Source: Dendrocalamus latiflorus (Eukaryota > Streptophyta > Magnoliopsida > Poales > Poaceae). Taken from it: a DNA stretch of 64,000 bases. Both the position numbers and the translations under genes were made by a program. This document shows positions 13,701 through 25,700 of the stretch, one piece after another (the first letter of the stretch is position 1; each line of letters begins with the position of its first letter). Location: positions 25,623,271 through 25,687,270 of the forward strand of contig CM029664.1 in assembly GCA_017311315.1 (NCBI GenBank). The letters are read 5' to 3'. Under the pieces are notes generated by a model that had not been told where the DNA came from, ran no database searches, and worked only from the letters and a program-made list of their open reading frames with translations.

Positions 13701-16700
13701 TAGTCGAAGTAGACGCGCGCGCACTCCGTCCCCTACCCTTCGAACGGGTGGCAGCGGAGGCTGGCGCCTAGTCGAAGTAGACGCGCGCGCACTCCGTCCC
13801 CTACCCTTCGAACGGGTGGCAGCGGAGGCTGGCGCCTAGTCGACGTAGACGCGCGCGCACTCCGTCCCCTACCCTTCGAACGGGTGGCAGCGGAGGCTGG
13901 CGCCTAGTCGAAGTAGACGCGCGCGCACTCCGTCCCCTACCCTTCGAACGGGTGGCAGCGGAGGCTGGCGCCTAGTCGAAGTAGGCGCGCGCGCTCTCCG
14001 TCCCCTACCCTTCGAACGGGTGGCAGCGGAGGCTGGCGCCTAGTCGAAGTAGGCGCGCGCGCTCTTCGTCCCCTACCCTTCGAACGGGTGGCAGCGGAGG
14101 CTGGCGCCTAGTCGAAGTAGACGCGCGCGCTCTCCGTCCCCTACCCTTCGAACGGGTGGCAGCGGAGGGTGGCACCTAGTCGAAGTAGACGCGCGCGCAC
14201 TCCGTCCCCTACCCTTCGAACGGGTGGCAGCGGAGGCTGGCGCCTAGTCGAAGTAGGCACGCGCGCGCTGCATCCCTGCGGTAAGATTGAAGCTTGGCGC
14301 CGATATTGTGGCGCTTCAGAGCTGTTGTGACCTTGCAGCCTGGTAGTGCGCTTTTAATGGCGGTTGGAATTGCGCCGACGCCTGGCCTGGCAGAAGTCAG
14401 GCTGTCGCGTCGTGCAGTCTGCTATTCTGGAGGTGGGACACGTGGCGACTTACGACTGGTGCGTCGTGGGATGTGAGCGGTTGCGTGACCGCGGCCGTTC
14501 GCCCCTTCCCCAGGGAAGTTGGACGCGTGTTGACGGCGTGTAGGCGCTGTGTGCTGCCTGGTCACCTACCCAGCACGGCCTTCTAGGCCCCGGCGGTTCT
14601 TCTTTCCAAATCTTGGGCAGCCGAATCGCTGCGAGTTTTAATCTGTCTGTGGTTCGAACCATATGAGAGGCGAGCGGCCTTTATAAGGTGCTAGCGTTGA
14701 GGTGGAGGCACTCTTTCTTGCTTTGCTTTTTGATCTGCCGCTTTGCTTCCGCCCGTGCCAATTGTCACGCCAGTTGCTCCTTTCCCTGCTTCTTCCTCCC
14801 TTGTCGCGAAGAGCGATGGCTAGCCAGGACGACGCCATCTATCATCCCCGCAGCGGTTCCTTGCCTAGCCAGGGCGAGGCGTCCCATCCTTCCAAGGAGT
14901 ACAAACTGGTGCCGCGGGGGAGCGCGCGCGCCAACAAGTGGTGGAACGCCATGGAGCACTCGGGAGGCTGCTGCTCCCGTGTGCTGGGGAAGAGCCGCGT
15001 GACTGAAGGGACGCTGCAGCGGCTCGTGGATGAGGGGAAGATCGTGGATCGCAATGGGGCTCGCCTACCCCGCCGGGACGAGACGGAGCCGAAGCCCGGG
15101 GCAATGGAGGCGATCGTTTTTGTCGCGTTCTTCGACGCCGGCCTTCGCATGCCCTCCACGTTGTTCGTGGGCGAAGTCCTGCGGGCCTACAAGCTGGAGC
15201 TAGCCCAGTTGACGCCCCACGCGATACTCCGCCTAGCTGTCTTCACGTGGGCGATGCGGACAGAGGGGTGGCGCCCCAGCGCGAGCTTATTCGCCACACT
15301 GCACGACGCACACTGTCGACCCAGAAAGGTTGACGGGGTGGCGTCCAACTTCGGCGGTGTGGACTTCGTGCTCCGGGCGTCATGCGCGACGTTGTTCCCT
15401 GTGCCAGCCTCGTCGGGGCAATGGGCGTCCGGTTGGACTCGGCGGTGGTTCTATTACACCGTGACCGACAAGAGCGGAATGCAGTGCCGAGGTGGGCCGA
15501 TCTCGTTTAACAGCACGCCGAGTCTGAAGGCGGAGATTGACGACACGCGAAAGCTACAGAGTCTTCTCGGTGTCGCCCGTCGAATGAGCGTGCGCGACCT
15601 AGCCGAGGAGTTCACCATGTATGGGGCGGCGCCACTCTCCTCGCGGGGGAAGTATGTTGGACAGAACGGCCCCCGCGAGGACGGGTTCGATCCATCCGTA
15701 TCTTGCCTGCTTCCACCCTCCGCTCCTTGTAAGTCGCCCAGCACGCTTTACGCGCGCCATTGTATCTGTTTGGTTTTCGCCTGACTGACGTGATCTCCTG
15801 CGTAGTGGCTCGGCTAGAAGATGCGGAGCGCGCGGTTGCGGCGCTCCTCGGCCCGTATACGCTTAAGGAGCACCAGGCTCGCGAGGCCGCAGTCAAGGCG
15901 GCTAAGCAGGGGCGGGTAAACCGCACCTGCGAGGCTCTGGGCATTACTGTGCCCGAGCGCGCGGTGCCGGAAGAGCTTCCCGCCAGGACTCCAGGCGCTC
16001 AGGACGGTGATAGCCCTGCGGGGGTGTTATCTTCGCGACGCCGGGCCCGTTCCCCGGCTGCCGTATGCGACCCGGCGGCCTCCTCGGCGGCTAGCACAGC
16101 TGAGACGGGGCGTGCGACCGACGGTGGGCCTGGCCATACTGCTTCGGAGGAACGCGCCGCCTCGGATCCCCTGGCACCTTCTGCCGACGCCCACGAGCCC
16201 GTGCTCGCGGCCATCGTTGATCTGGAACTCGCCCGCCCGGGGGGTGGCGTCGTTCCTGGCGAGAAAACCACGGTTGATGGGGCGTTATCAACCGCGGCGG
16301 CCGGTGAGGGCGCGCCCCCTACAGAGAAAACCGTGGGGGCGATGGTAACCGTAGCTGGTGTTGCCGCGGAAGAGTCGCCTGTGCCGCCGCAGGCGAAACG
16401 CCCTCGGACTCAGTCCCCGCCGCCAGCGAGGGGTCGATACGCCGTTGCGGGGCCTTGCCGCGGGATTACGGCGTCTGGCGCAGCCGAGAAGACCTCCTCG
16501 CCGACCGCCGAGGCGCCCGCCTCCTCCTTGGCAGTCGAACCGGCGCCACCTCCTACCGTGACGAGGGGCGTAGGAGATAGGTGTGAGTCCCTTTCTTCTC
16601 CTGACTTCGCGAGACTCTCTCCAATCTGCTCGCTCATTCTGCCGACATCAGGCGAGACGACGTCTCCCGGACGTGGCGAAGGATCGAGCAGCGGAGGTAT

Positions 16701-19700
16701 GCGCGAAGTCGGAAGCCTTGTGCAGGGTGCCCCGCAGGTGTCCGCTGCTGTTGACGTGGCCGTGGCCTCGATAAATCTTGGCGCGTTGGGGCCGGGGCTC
16801 GCTCGCTCGGACTTCCTCCCTCGCCCGGAGATATTTTGCGACCTCACCGCAGCCGCAGAGCGTGCCGACAACGGCCTCAACCGAGAGATGTTGTCGTCAT
16901 GCGCGGGGGAACTCCTAGCGCTCGCGCTGCAGGCCTCCGAGATGAGGGTAAATATGTGCGCTTCAGCTTGTAAGGTACTGCTGGACGCCTGCTGATTTGT
17001 TATCTTTGCCAGACGCTTGCCCTCAGCCGGTCCTTTGACGAGGCCCGCGTTCGGGAGCGGAAGGCTCTGGAAGCCAGCCTTCGTGAAGCAAACACTGCTC
17101 TCGCCGCGAAGGACGAAGAACTTCGCGCGTTGGAGGGCGCTATGGCGGCCGCACAACTCGAGGCCACAGAAGCCCGAAGCGCCGCGGCTGAGGAGCGCGC
17201 CGCCTTCGTGCAGCAGATCGCCGTCCTAGAAGGGGAGAATGCCCAGCTGGCGGAGTCTGCTGCCGAGAACCGCCTCGTCTTGGAAAATGCGTCCATGTCG
17301 GCATGGCGGGCCATGGAGTCTCTGAACCAGGCCCTCCGAGATCTGTGTGTCCGAGTGCCGGACAGTACGCACGGGCCGGAGGCCCTGTCAGAGACGCTCG
17401 GGCTGATCGAGGAGGGGGCCGGTGTTGCTCTTCGTGGCGCCAGAACCTTTGGCGAGCACTGTAGCTATGTTGGTGCGTGCTTCGCCCTCGCCCTGCTTCA
17501 CACTCGTGGGTGTAGACATACCCATGAGCTAGCGAATCCTCAACTGGATCCTCCCGGCCGACCAGAGGTTATGTCGGACGCCATCCGCTCCATCGGGCCT
17601 AGCCTGCAGAACTTCCATCAACGGATCTGGGGCCGCTTCGGGGAAGATGCAGCGAGGGTCGCCGTGCAGCAGACGCTGCATGGGGAGGGGGGCCTCCTCC
17701 AGTGGCTTGAAGGGGTCCTTCAACACCACGGCGACGACGGCGCGGGTTCGTCCGCACCGCGCCAAGGCTGAGCGGTTGGTCGGGTAGAGCAGGGGGATGA
17801 TGTACTGGTTCTTACGCTTGTAACCATGTAACCCCTTTGCTGTTATAATGGAACCAAGTAATACCTTATGCTTGGTGTTACCTGCCGCCGAGCGCGGAGG
17901 GCAGGTCTGCGCATCTTGTGTATACTCCGTGGAGTGGCGCGTGCGGAGGCGAACCTTGACGCTACGTCTTATTCAAAGTCCATGGACTGGCGCGTGCGGA
18001 GGCGGACCTCGGCGCTGCGACTTCCTTTATAGTCCAGAGACTCGCGCGTGCGGAGGCGGACCTCGACGCTACGTCTTATTTAGAGTCCGTAGACTGGTGC
18101 GCGCGGAGGCGGACCTCGACGCTACGACTTCCTTTATAGTCCGGAGACTCGCGCGTACGGAGGCGGACCTCGACGCTACGTCTTATTTAAAGTCCGTGGA
18201 CTGGTGCGTGCGGAGGCGGACCTCGACGCTAGGACTTACTTTATAGTCTGGAGACTCGCGCGTGCGGAGGCGGACCTCGACGCTACGTCTTATTTAAAGT
18301 CCGTGGACTGGTGCGCGCGGGGGCGTCCCCCCGTTGCATCTTATTTAAAGTCCGTAGACTGGTGCGTGCAGAGGCGGACCTCGACGCTACGTCTTATTTA
18401 AAGTCCGTGGACTGGTGCGTGCGGAGCTAGGCTCAACGCTACGTCTTATTTAAAGTCCGTAGACTGGTGCGTGCGGAGGCGGACCTCGACGCTACGTTTT
18501 ATTTAAAGTCCGTGGACTGGTGCGTGCGGAGGTAGGCTCAACGCTACGTCTTATTTAAAGTCCGTAGATTGATGCGTGCGGAGCTAGGCTCGACGCTACG
18601 TCTTATTTATAGTCCGTAGACTCTCACGTGCGGAAGCTGAGCTCAACGCTACGTCTTATTTAAAGTCCGTGGACTGATGCGTGCGGAGCTAGGCTCGACG
18701 CTACGTCTTATTTATAGTCCGTAGACTCTCGCGTGCGGAAGCTGAGCTCAACGCTACGTCTTATTTAAAGTACGTGGACTGATGCGTGCGGAGCTAGGCT
18801 CGACGCTACGTCTTATTTATAGTCCGTAGACTCTCACGTGCGGAAGCTGAGCTCAACGCTACGTCTTATTTAAAGTCCGTGGACTGATGCGTGCGGAGCT
18901 AGGCTCGACGCTACGTCTTATTTATAGTCCGTAGACTCTCGCGTGCCGAAGCTGAGCTCAACGCTACGTCTTATTTAAAGTCCGTGGACTGATGCGTGCG
19001 GAGCTAGGCTCGACGCTACGTCTTATTTATAGTCCGTAGACTCTCGTGTGCGGAAGCTGAGCTCAACGCTACGTCTTATTTAAAGTCCGTGGACTGATGC
19101 GTGCGGAGCTAGGCTCGACGCTACGTCTTATTTATAGTCCGTAGACTTTGTTCTGCTCAGCGCGGACAGGGGATGCTCTGGGAACAGCAACCTTTATTGA
19201 ACTCCCGTTTGCGCGAGCGGGCATCGCATAACAAAGGGATGGTGGCTCTACGCTTGCTGTCCTGCTTCTAGGCGTAGTATCGCCGCAACCTGTCCGCGTT
19301 CCATGTGTGCCGGAGGGCTTGTCCCTCGAGCGTGGCGAGGCGGGACGCCCCCTTCGGCAATGCCTCCGTCACGATGTACGGGCCTTCCCACTTGGACTCC
19401 AGCTTGCCAACGGTCTCCGCCTGGAGCGCTACTCTGAGAACGAGATCCCCAGGCTTGAACCCCCGCGGGCATATAGAGCGGTCCCGAGTACGCATTGTCT
19501 GTCGCGCGTACTTCTCGACATGGTGGGCTGCATCTGCCTGTATCCCGTCGAGGAGGTCCAAGGACACACGGCGCTCCTCTTCGGGTGCTTGGACGAGGAC
19601 CCTCCGCGAGCCGGCCTTGATTTCCTCGGGCGTCACCGCCTCATCCCCGAAAAGGAGCCTGAACGGCGTGAATCCCGTCAGGCGCGTTACCGTTGTGCGA

Positions 19701-22700
19701 AGCGACCACAGAACGCTGTGAAGCTCGCTTGGCCACTTGCCCTTCGGCAATCCGACCAGGCGCTTTTTGATGGCGGCAGAGATGGCGCCATTCGCCCGTT
19801 CGACCGCCCCGTTGGACTGGGGATGCCCTACCGAGGCGAATCGGAGGGTGATGCCCATGCTGTCACAATAGTCTTTGAAAAGGGTGGCGTCGAACTGCAG
19901 GCCATTGTCAACCGTGAGCTCCCGGGGCACGCCGAAGCGACATATGATGTTTTGCCATAGGAAGCGCTGTATGGCCGCGGAAGTTACTTTGGCCAGGACA
20001 ACCGCTTCCGGCCATCTGGAGAAATACTCCAGCGCAACTACCACGAACCGGAGGTCCCCTGAAGCTCGGGCAAGTGGTCCTACTATGTCGAGGCCCCAGC
20101 GTGCCAGTGGCCACACCGGGGGAATGGGGTTGAGGCTCGTCGGGGGCCTGCGGATGATGCGCGCCATCCACTGGCACCCTTGGCACCGACGGACGAAGTC
20201 CTGGGCGTCGGTGGTGGCGGTCGGCCAGTAGAAGCCTTGCCTGAATGCCTTGCCGACCAACGACCTCGGCGCCAGGTGGGATCCGCACACGCCCGCGTGG
20301 TCTCCGCCAGGAGCTCCTTTCCCCCCTCCGTCGAGAGGCAGCGCAGGAACGGTGCGCAAACCCCCCTCTTGTAGAGTATCCCTTCAAACACCTGGAAGGA
20401 CCTTGCGCGGTGTTGCAAGCGCCGAAGCTCGGCGGGGTTGTCGGGCTCGGCGATGCCTTGCAAGAAATTGAAGATGGGCTCTCGCCAATCACCTGGCCGG
20501 TCAATGCGGTGGACAAGTGCCGCGTCCCGGTTGTCTTGCGCGATGGCTGCCTGCGCTAGTATTTCGTAAAACGCCCCCTCAGGGGGGGTAGTTGCTGGCT
20601 GGCCGCCTTAGCGAGGGCGTCGGCCTGCTCGTTCTCCGCGCGGGGATGGCCTTGACGGTGATGCCCAAAAAGTGTCTTTCCCTCGCCCTCACGGCCGCGA
20701 GGTACTTGGCCAACTCAGGGTCCTTGGCTTGATATGACTTGTCCACATGACCAGCCACCAAGCGCGAGTCGGTGCGGACTAGCACCCGTCTCGCGCCAAC
20801 TGCCTTGAGCTTCGCTAGGCCGAAGGCAGTGCCTCGTATTCAGCCGTGTTGTTGGTGGCGGGGAAGGCAAGGCGCGCCGAGTATAGCAAACGCTGCCCCT
20901 CGGGCGTGACGACCACCGCCCCTACGCCCACGCCGGCGACGCCGTAAGCGCTGTCGATCGTGAGCGTCCAGACGGGGTCATCGTGCGTCTGGACGGGTTG
21001 GGCCGGCGGGGTCCATTCGGCGAGAAAATCCGCAAGGACTTGGGATTTGATTGCCGTTCGCGAAGCATACGTCAAGGAGAAGGGAGCGAGCTCGGCAGCC
21101 CATTTGCCGATGCGCCATGTGGACTCCTTATTGTGCAGCATCTCTGCCAGGGGGAATGAGGAAGGCACTGTGATCGGGTGGGCCTGGAAATAATGCCGAA
21201 GTTTCCTGGAGGCCATGACCAGCGCGTAGGCGAGCTTCTCAAGCTCCGTGTATCTTGTCTTGGCGCCTTGGAGGGCTTCGGAGACAAAGTAGATGGGCCG
21301 CTGCATAGCGCCTTCCTCTAAGACGAGGACGGCGCTGACCGCGGTGGCTGCCGTGGCCAGATAGAGCAGGAGGGGAGCCTCTGGTGCTGGGGCGACCAGC
21401 GTGGGGAGGCTGGCCAGGTGCTCCTTGAGCTCATTGAAGGCCTTCGCGCAATCTCCGTCCCAACGAAATCCATCGCACCCGCGGAGCGTCTTGAAAAATG
21501 GCAAGCCCCGTTCCGCCGCCCTGGATAGGAAGCGGCTTAGTGCTGCCATGCGGCCCGCCAGCCTCTGGACCTCCCTCGTAGTCTTGGGCGGCTCCATACC
21601 CAGGATGGCGTCTACTTTGTCGGGGTTCGCCTAGATGCCCCGTCCGGAGACGAGGAAACCCAGGAGCTTGCCCGCCTGCACCCCGAAGACACATTTGTCG
21701 GGGTTGAGTTTGATGCCCGCCTTCCGGAGGTTGTCGAAGGTCTCCTGGAGGTCCCGGCCATGCAGAACAAGCTGCCGAGTTTTGACCACCACGTCATCGA
21801 CATAAGCTTCGACGTTCCTCCCGAGCTGGGCGGCCAGGGCAATAGCGACGAGGCGGGTGAAGGTAGCGCCGGCGTTCTTCAAGCCAAAGGGCATTCTGAC
21901 GAAGCAGAACGTCCCAAGTGGTGTGATGAAACTGGTCTTCTCCTCGTCGTCTTCGGCCATGTATACCTGATGATAGCCAGAATAGGCGTCCAGGAAACTC
22001 ATGAGTTCGCACCCAGCAGTGGCGTCGACCAGCTGATCGATGCGCGGCAAGGGGTAATTGTCCTTCGGGCACGCCTTGTTGAGTGCTGTGAAGTCGATGC
22101 ACATGCGCCAGGCCCCGCTGGCCTTTTTGACTAGCACCGGGTTAGCGAGCCACTCTGGGTGGTGGACCTCGCGGATGACCCCAGCGCGAAGAAGCTTCGC
22201 GACCTCTGTTTTGGCCGCCTGCTGCCGATCCATTGACATACGCCGAAGCCTTTGCTTGACCGGCTTGGCGTCGGGGCGGACCGCCAAGCGATGCTAGATT
22301 ACTGCTCGATCTACGCCCTTGATGTCCTCCGAGGACCATGCGAAAATGTCGACGTTGTTCTGAAGCACTCGGAGCAGATCCCGTTCGACCCCCGGTGGGA
22401 GCCCATCGCCGATGGACACAAACTGCCCCTCCGCTTGGAGTGGCACCTTCTTGACTCCGCCCTCGGGCCGAGGCTTGGGCGTCCATCCGGGAGCGGAGGG
22501 CCCGTCGCCGAGCGTGCCGGAGAGGGCATGCACCGGACGATGCGGAACGCGGCTGCCGACCTCGGCCCGTCTGGCCAGGTCCTGATCGCCGAAGACAGTG
22601 ATAACACCCTCTGGGCCCGGGAGCTTCACACACAAAAACGCATAGTGTGGGATCGCCTCGAAAGAGTTGATGGCGGGCCGACCCAGTATGGCGTTGTAGG

Positions 22701-25700
22701 GATGCGAGATATCGACGACGTCGAAGATGACATCCTCGGTCCGGATGTTACCCTTGTTGCCTTCCTGACGGAAAGTGACCGGAAGGGACACGTGCCCCAA
22801 GGCCTGCAGCGGTTGACCCCCGAAGCCTTGAAGTGGAGCTCCTGGCTGCTCTAGCCGGCTTCGTGGGATCCCCATACGGTCGAGGGCCTCTGCGAACAAG
22901 ATATTCGCGGAGCTTCCCCCGTCGACAAGGACGCGCCTGACGTCACAGCGCGCTATGTGGGCCTGGATGACTAGGGGGTTTTGGTGAGGGTACTCCACAC
23001 CCCTGGCGTCGTTCAAGTCGAAGGTGATGTTGCGGGGCGGCATCCACAGTTGCGGCTGCTCCCCGGGAGCTTTTAAGGAGGAGCCTCCGGTGATGACGTT
23101 GACGGTGCGATGCTGCGCGCCCTCCGTTGGGGGCGGAGCCCGAGACCCGGCCGTCACCCTCCGCAGCTCCATAACTGCGGCGCATGCCCTTGTGTAATGA
23201 TCCCCGTAGCCGTGTACCTCGCACCACTTGCCATAGTGCAGGAGCTCTTGTTCGGCGTGGGGTTGGCCGCCGTAATCGAGTCCGCCTTCCGATCCCCGGT
23301 CTCCCCTCCATGAGGCGGGGTCGGGTCCTTGGCGGGTACCCTCGGTGTCGCGGACATGATGGGCCGCCTGTGTCCTGCGCTGGCGGCGCCGAGGCTTACG
23401 CCCGCTCCTTGAAGAGCCTTCCTATACCTTGGTGTCGCCGCCTCGGGGAGGGCCTCCGCGAGGCTCTCGGCCGCGGCCCTGCTTCGAGGAGGGACCACCC
23501 GCCCCCGCTTCGCGCGGGGGGCGCTCCCCCTGGGCGAGGTCGAGGGCGGTGACGCTGCGCTTTCGCGCATCCTCCTCCGCCCGCGCATACTCGTCCATTT
23601 TGTCGAAGAGTTTGACGACTGTCTTGATTGGCCTCCGCGCGTTGTACTCGGCCATCGGGCCTGGACGAAGGCCCTGTATGGCTGCATTAACGACGGTGGT
23701 TTCATTAATGTCTTTCACCTGGCATCGAATCTTGGCGAAACGCTGGAAGTAGTCCGGAGCTTCTCCGAGGGTCCTTGCTTCACAGCGAAGAGTTGGTCCG
23801 TATCGACTCGCTCGACATGGTTTCCTTGGAAGTTGCTGTGAAGGCGGTCGCGAAGCTGCTCCCATGCGTAGATGGAGCCCGGCTCTATGGTAAAAAAACC
23901 AAGAGAGTGTCACTCCTTGCAGCGTGAGGGGGAGTCCCTTCGCCTTCGTGGTGTCATCTCCGCCCGCGGCTTCGATCGCGGTTTCGTACACGCGCACGAA
24001 CTCGCGAGGATCCGTGTCGCCTTTGTACGGGTTGGTGACGTTAGGGAACTTGAAGTCTTCGGGCCACGCCGCCTGCTGCAGCCCCGCCGAAAGCGGGGAC
24101 TCCGGATCTACGCGCCTCAACGGCACGCGGCTGGACGTGGGGGCTTCACGGCTGTCCGCCTTCTCCGGCGCGGGCTCAGGCGCGTTTACTGGCGCGGCCT
24201 GCTGGCTCCGAGCCTCTTGCATATCGCGGATGGCTCCGCGAAGGCCCCCTAGTTCCCGCTGGAACGCGTTGAGGGCTGCTAGTAGGGCGCTTTCCACCAC
24301 AGGTGTTGTCGGGTCCGCGGGAACGCCCAGCGGACGGGTCGGTGCAGGGACCATCGCCTCGCGAACTCCAGATCCGCCGGATGGTTCGTTGCGGCTACCC
24401 CCGGCCGTCTGATCCGCGCTGCCGGCGAGGGTGGCGGGGGCTGTCGCCGCAGTGCCCGCGACGGGGTTGGATGTCGTTATAGCGGCGCTGGCGGGGTCGG
24501 TCGTTGTAGCGCGAGCGTCGATGCCCGCGACCACTGCGCCTACGCCGCCGCCGACTCCTTCGGCGGCCGATGCCGATGCCCTGGTATTCACGCGCCGCTC
24601 CAACCCAGCCGCCTTTTTTCCCTTCGCCGCCGCTGGTGAAGCTTTTTTCGGTGCCATCCTTCTTCTTCGGTCTTCAGGCTTGTCCTCATCCTCCCCACGG
24701 ACGGCGCCAACTGTTGTGGTTACAGACCAAACAGACTGCCTCACCCTCCCCCTCATTCTGGTATATATATATTCACATGAAGTATGCTTTTACAACAATG
24801 CCCTTACACCCATATCTCCTCATTGGGGGCACTTATGTCATTGCACATGTTACTCTGGTTCTTATAACCTCCTAACAGGCCTGCTGGGCTTAGGTGGGGG
24901 CCACCCCTACAACACAAAGTGTCAAGGTTTCACATTTCTTTACCAGAGTGCTTTGACTCGATATAATAACATTGATAAACGTCTCCTCTATGTTTTTTTT
25001 AGCAAAGCAGAGGAACCACTTGTGCATGTTCGTACCGTGGACCCTTTCATAAGAAATCACCTAGGTAACAATAATGCATGTTTCATGTTTGGCTTCATAA
25101 GCTTGTTTCCATAGTGTGACAGTACAAAAATTCGAAATTGACTACCATTGGAGTGACGTGGAAAGTGGCAACTGCTGTTCAAATGTGTTTTCTTCTTCAT
25201 TTGAGGTTAGAATATATTAACTATTTTACGGATTTGCTAATTCTTCGTTGCTGAAATTTTCTCATCTGTAAGTCACTTTTCTCCCCACTGGATCTTGCCT
25301 CGCAATTCGTGCTTTGGTGGGCTCATGCTCATCATCCTCCTCTCCGGTGGGCGCCGGTGTGGCGGAGTTAGGGTTCAGGTTCAATAGGGTGTGTGGCTAT
25401 AGAGGGTGCTAGGCAGTGGCCCGTGGGGGGACAACGGCCATTCCGATAAGGATCTTGGGCAGTGGGAGGAGTGGATCTGACAGCGTTGAGTTGCCAGACA
25501 TGGGGAAGAAGGCCGGATGGCAGCGGGGAGGTGGTGAGGAGGGTTGTGCCGGTACCGCACCAGGAGGAGGCAGCGGCGGTGGTGGGGTAAGGGTGGCGGC
25601 TGGGTAAGTGGAGGTGGAGGGGGATTAGGCTTTGAGGTAGATCGGAATTGGTGAATATGTAGGAAGGGAGAGAAAGGATCACATCGACGCCATTTTGATT

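Larger units (their letters stand above)
12914..24919 (-). mobile_element. Tat-A: complete Tat-lineage Ty3/gypsy retrotransposon with CAAAG target duplication
   Basis: The element (12919-24914, about 12.0 kb) is flanked by the 5-bp duplication CAAAG (12914-12918 and 24915-24919). On the minus strand the order is 5' LTR, tRNA-Asp-like primer site, gag, protease, RT, RNase H, a second archaeal-type RNase H, integrase, tandem array B, an antisense three-exon gene, tandem array A, 3' LTR. The second RNase H plus extra antisense ORF marks the Tat lineage. LTRs differ by about two to four substitutions plus two indels, so the insertion is recent, yet pol is broken. It sits in MATE intron 6 with gag-pol in the same sense as the host gene. 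Confidence 0.92.

Noticed and set aside
12985..14290. A CRISPR-like array because of regular 68-bp units
   Set aside because: There are no unique spacers; whole units are repeated head to tail within a eukaryotic retrotransposon.
14906..14925. The residues LVPRGS in the antisense gene, identical to the thrombin site used in cloning vectors
   Set aside because: The surrounding DNA is continuous retrotransposon with matching composition and no vector sequence; a six-residue match is coincidental.
19305..20559. Open frames on the + strand opposite integrase
   Set aside because: They are GC-rich shadows of the integrase/RNase H coding strand with no family resemblance.
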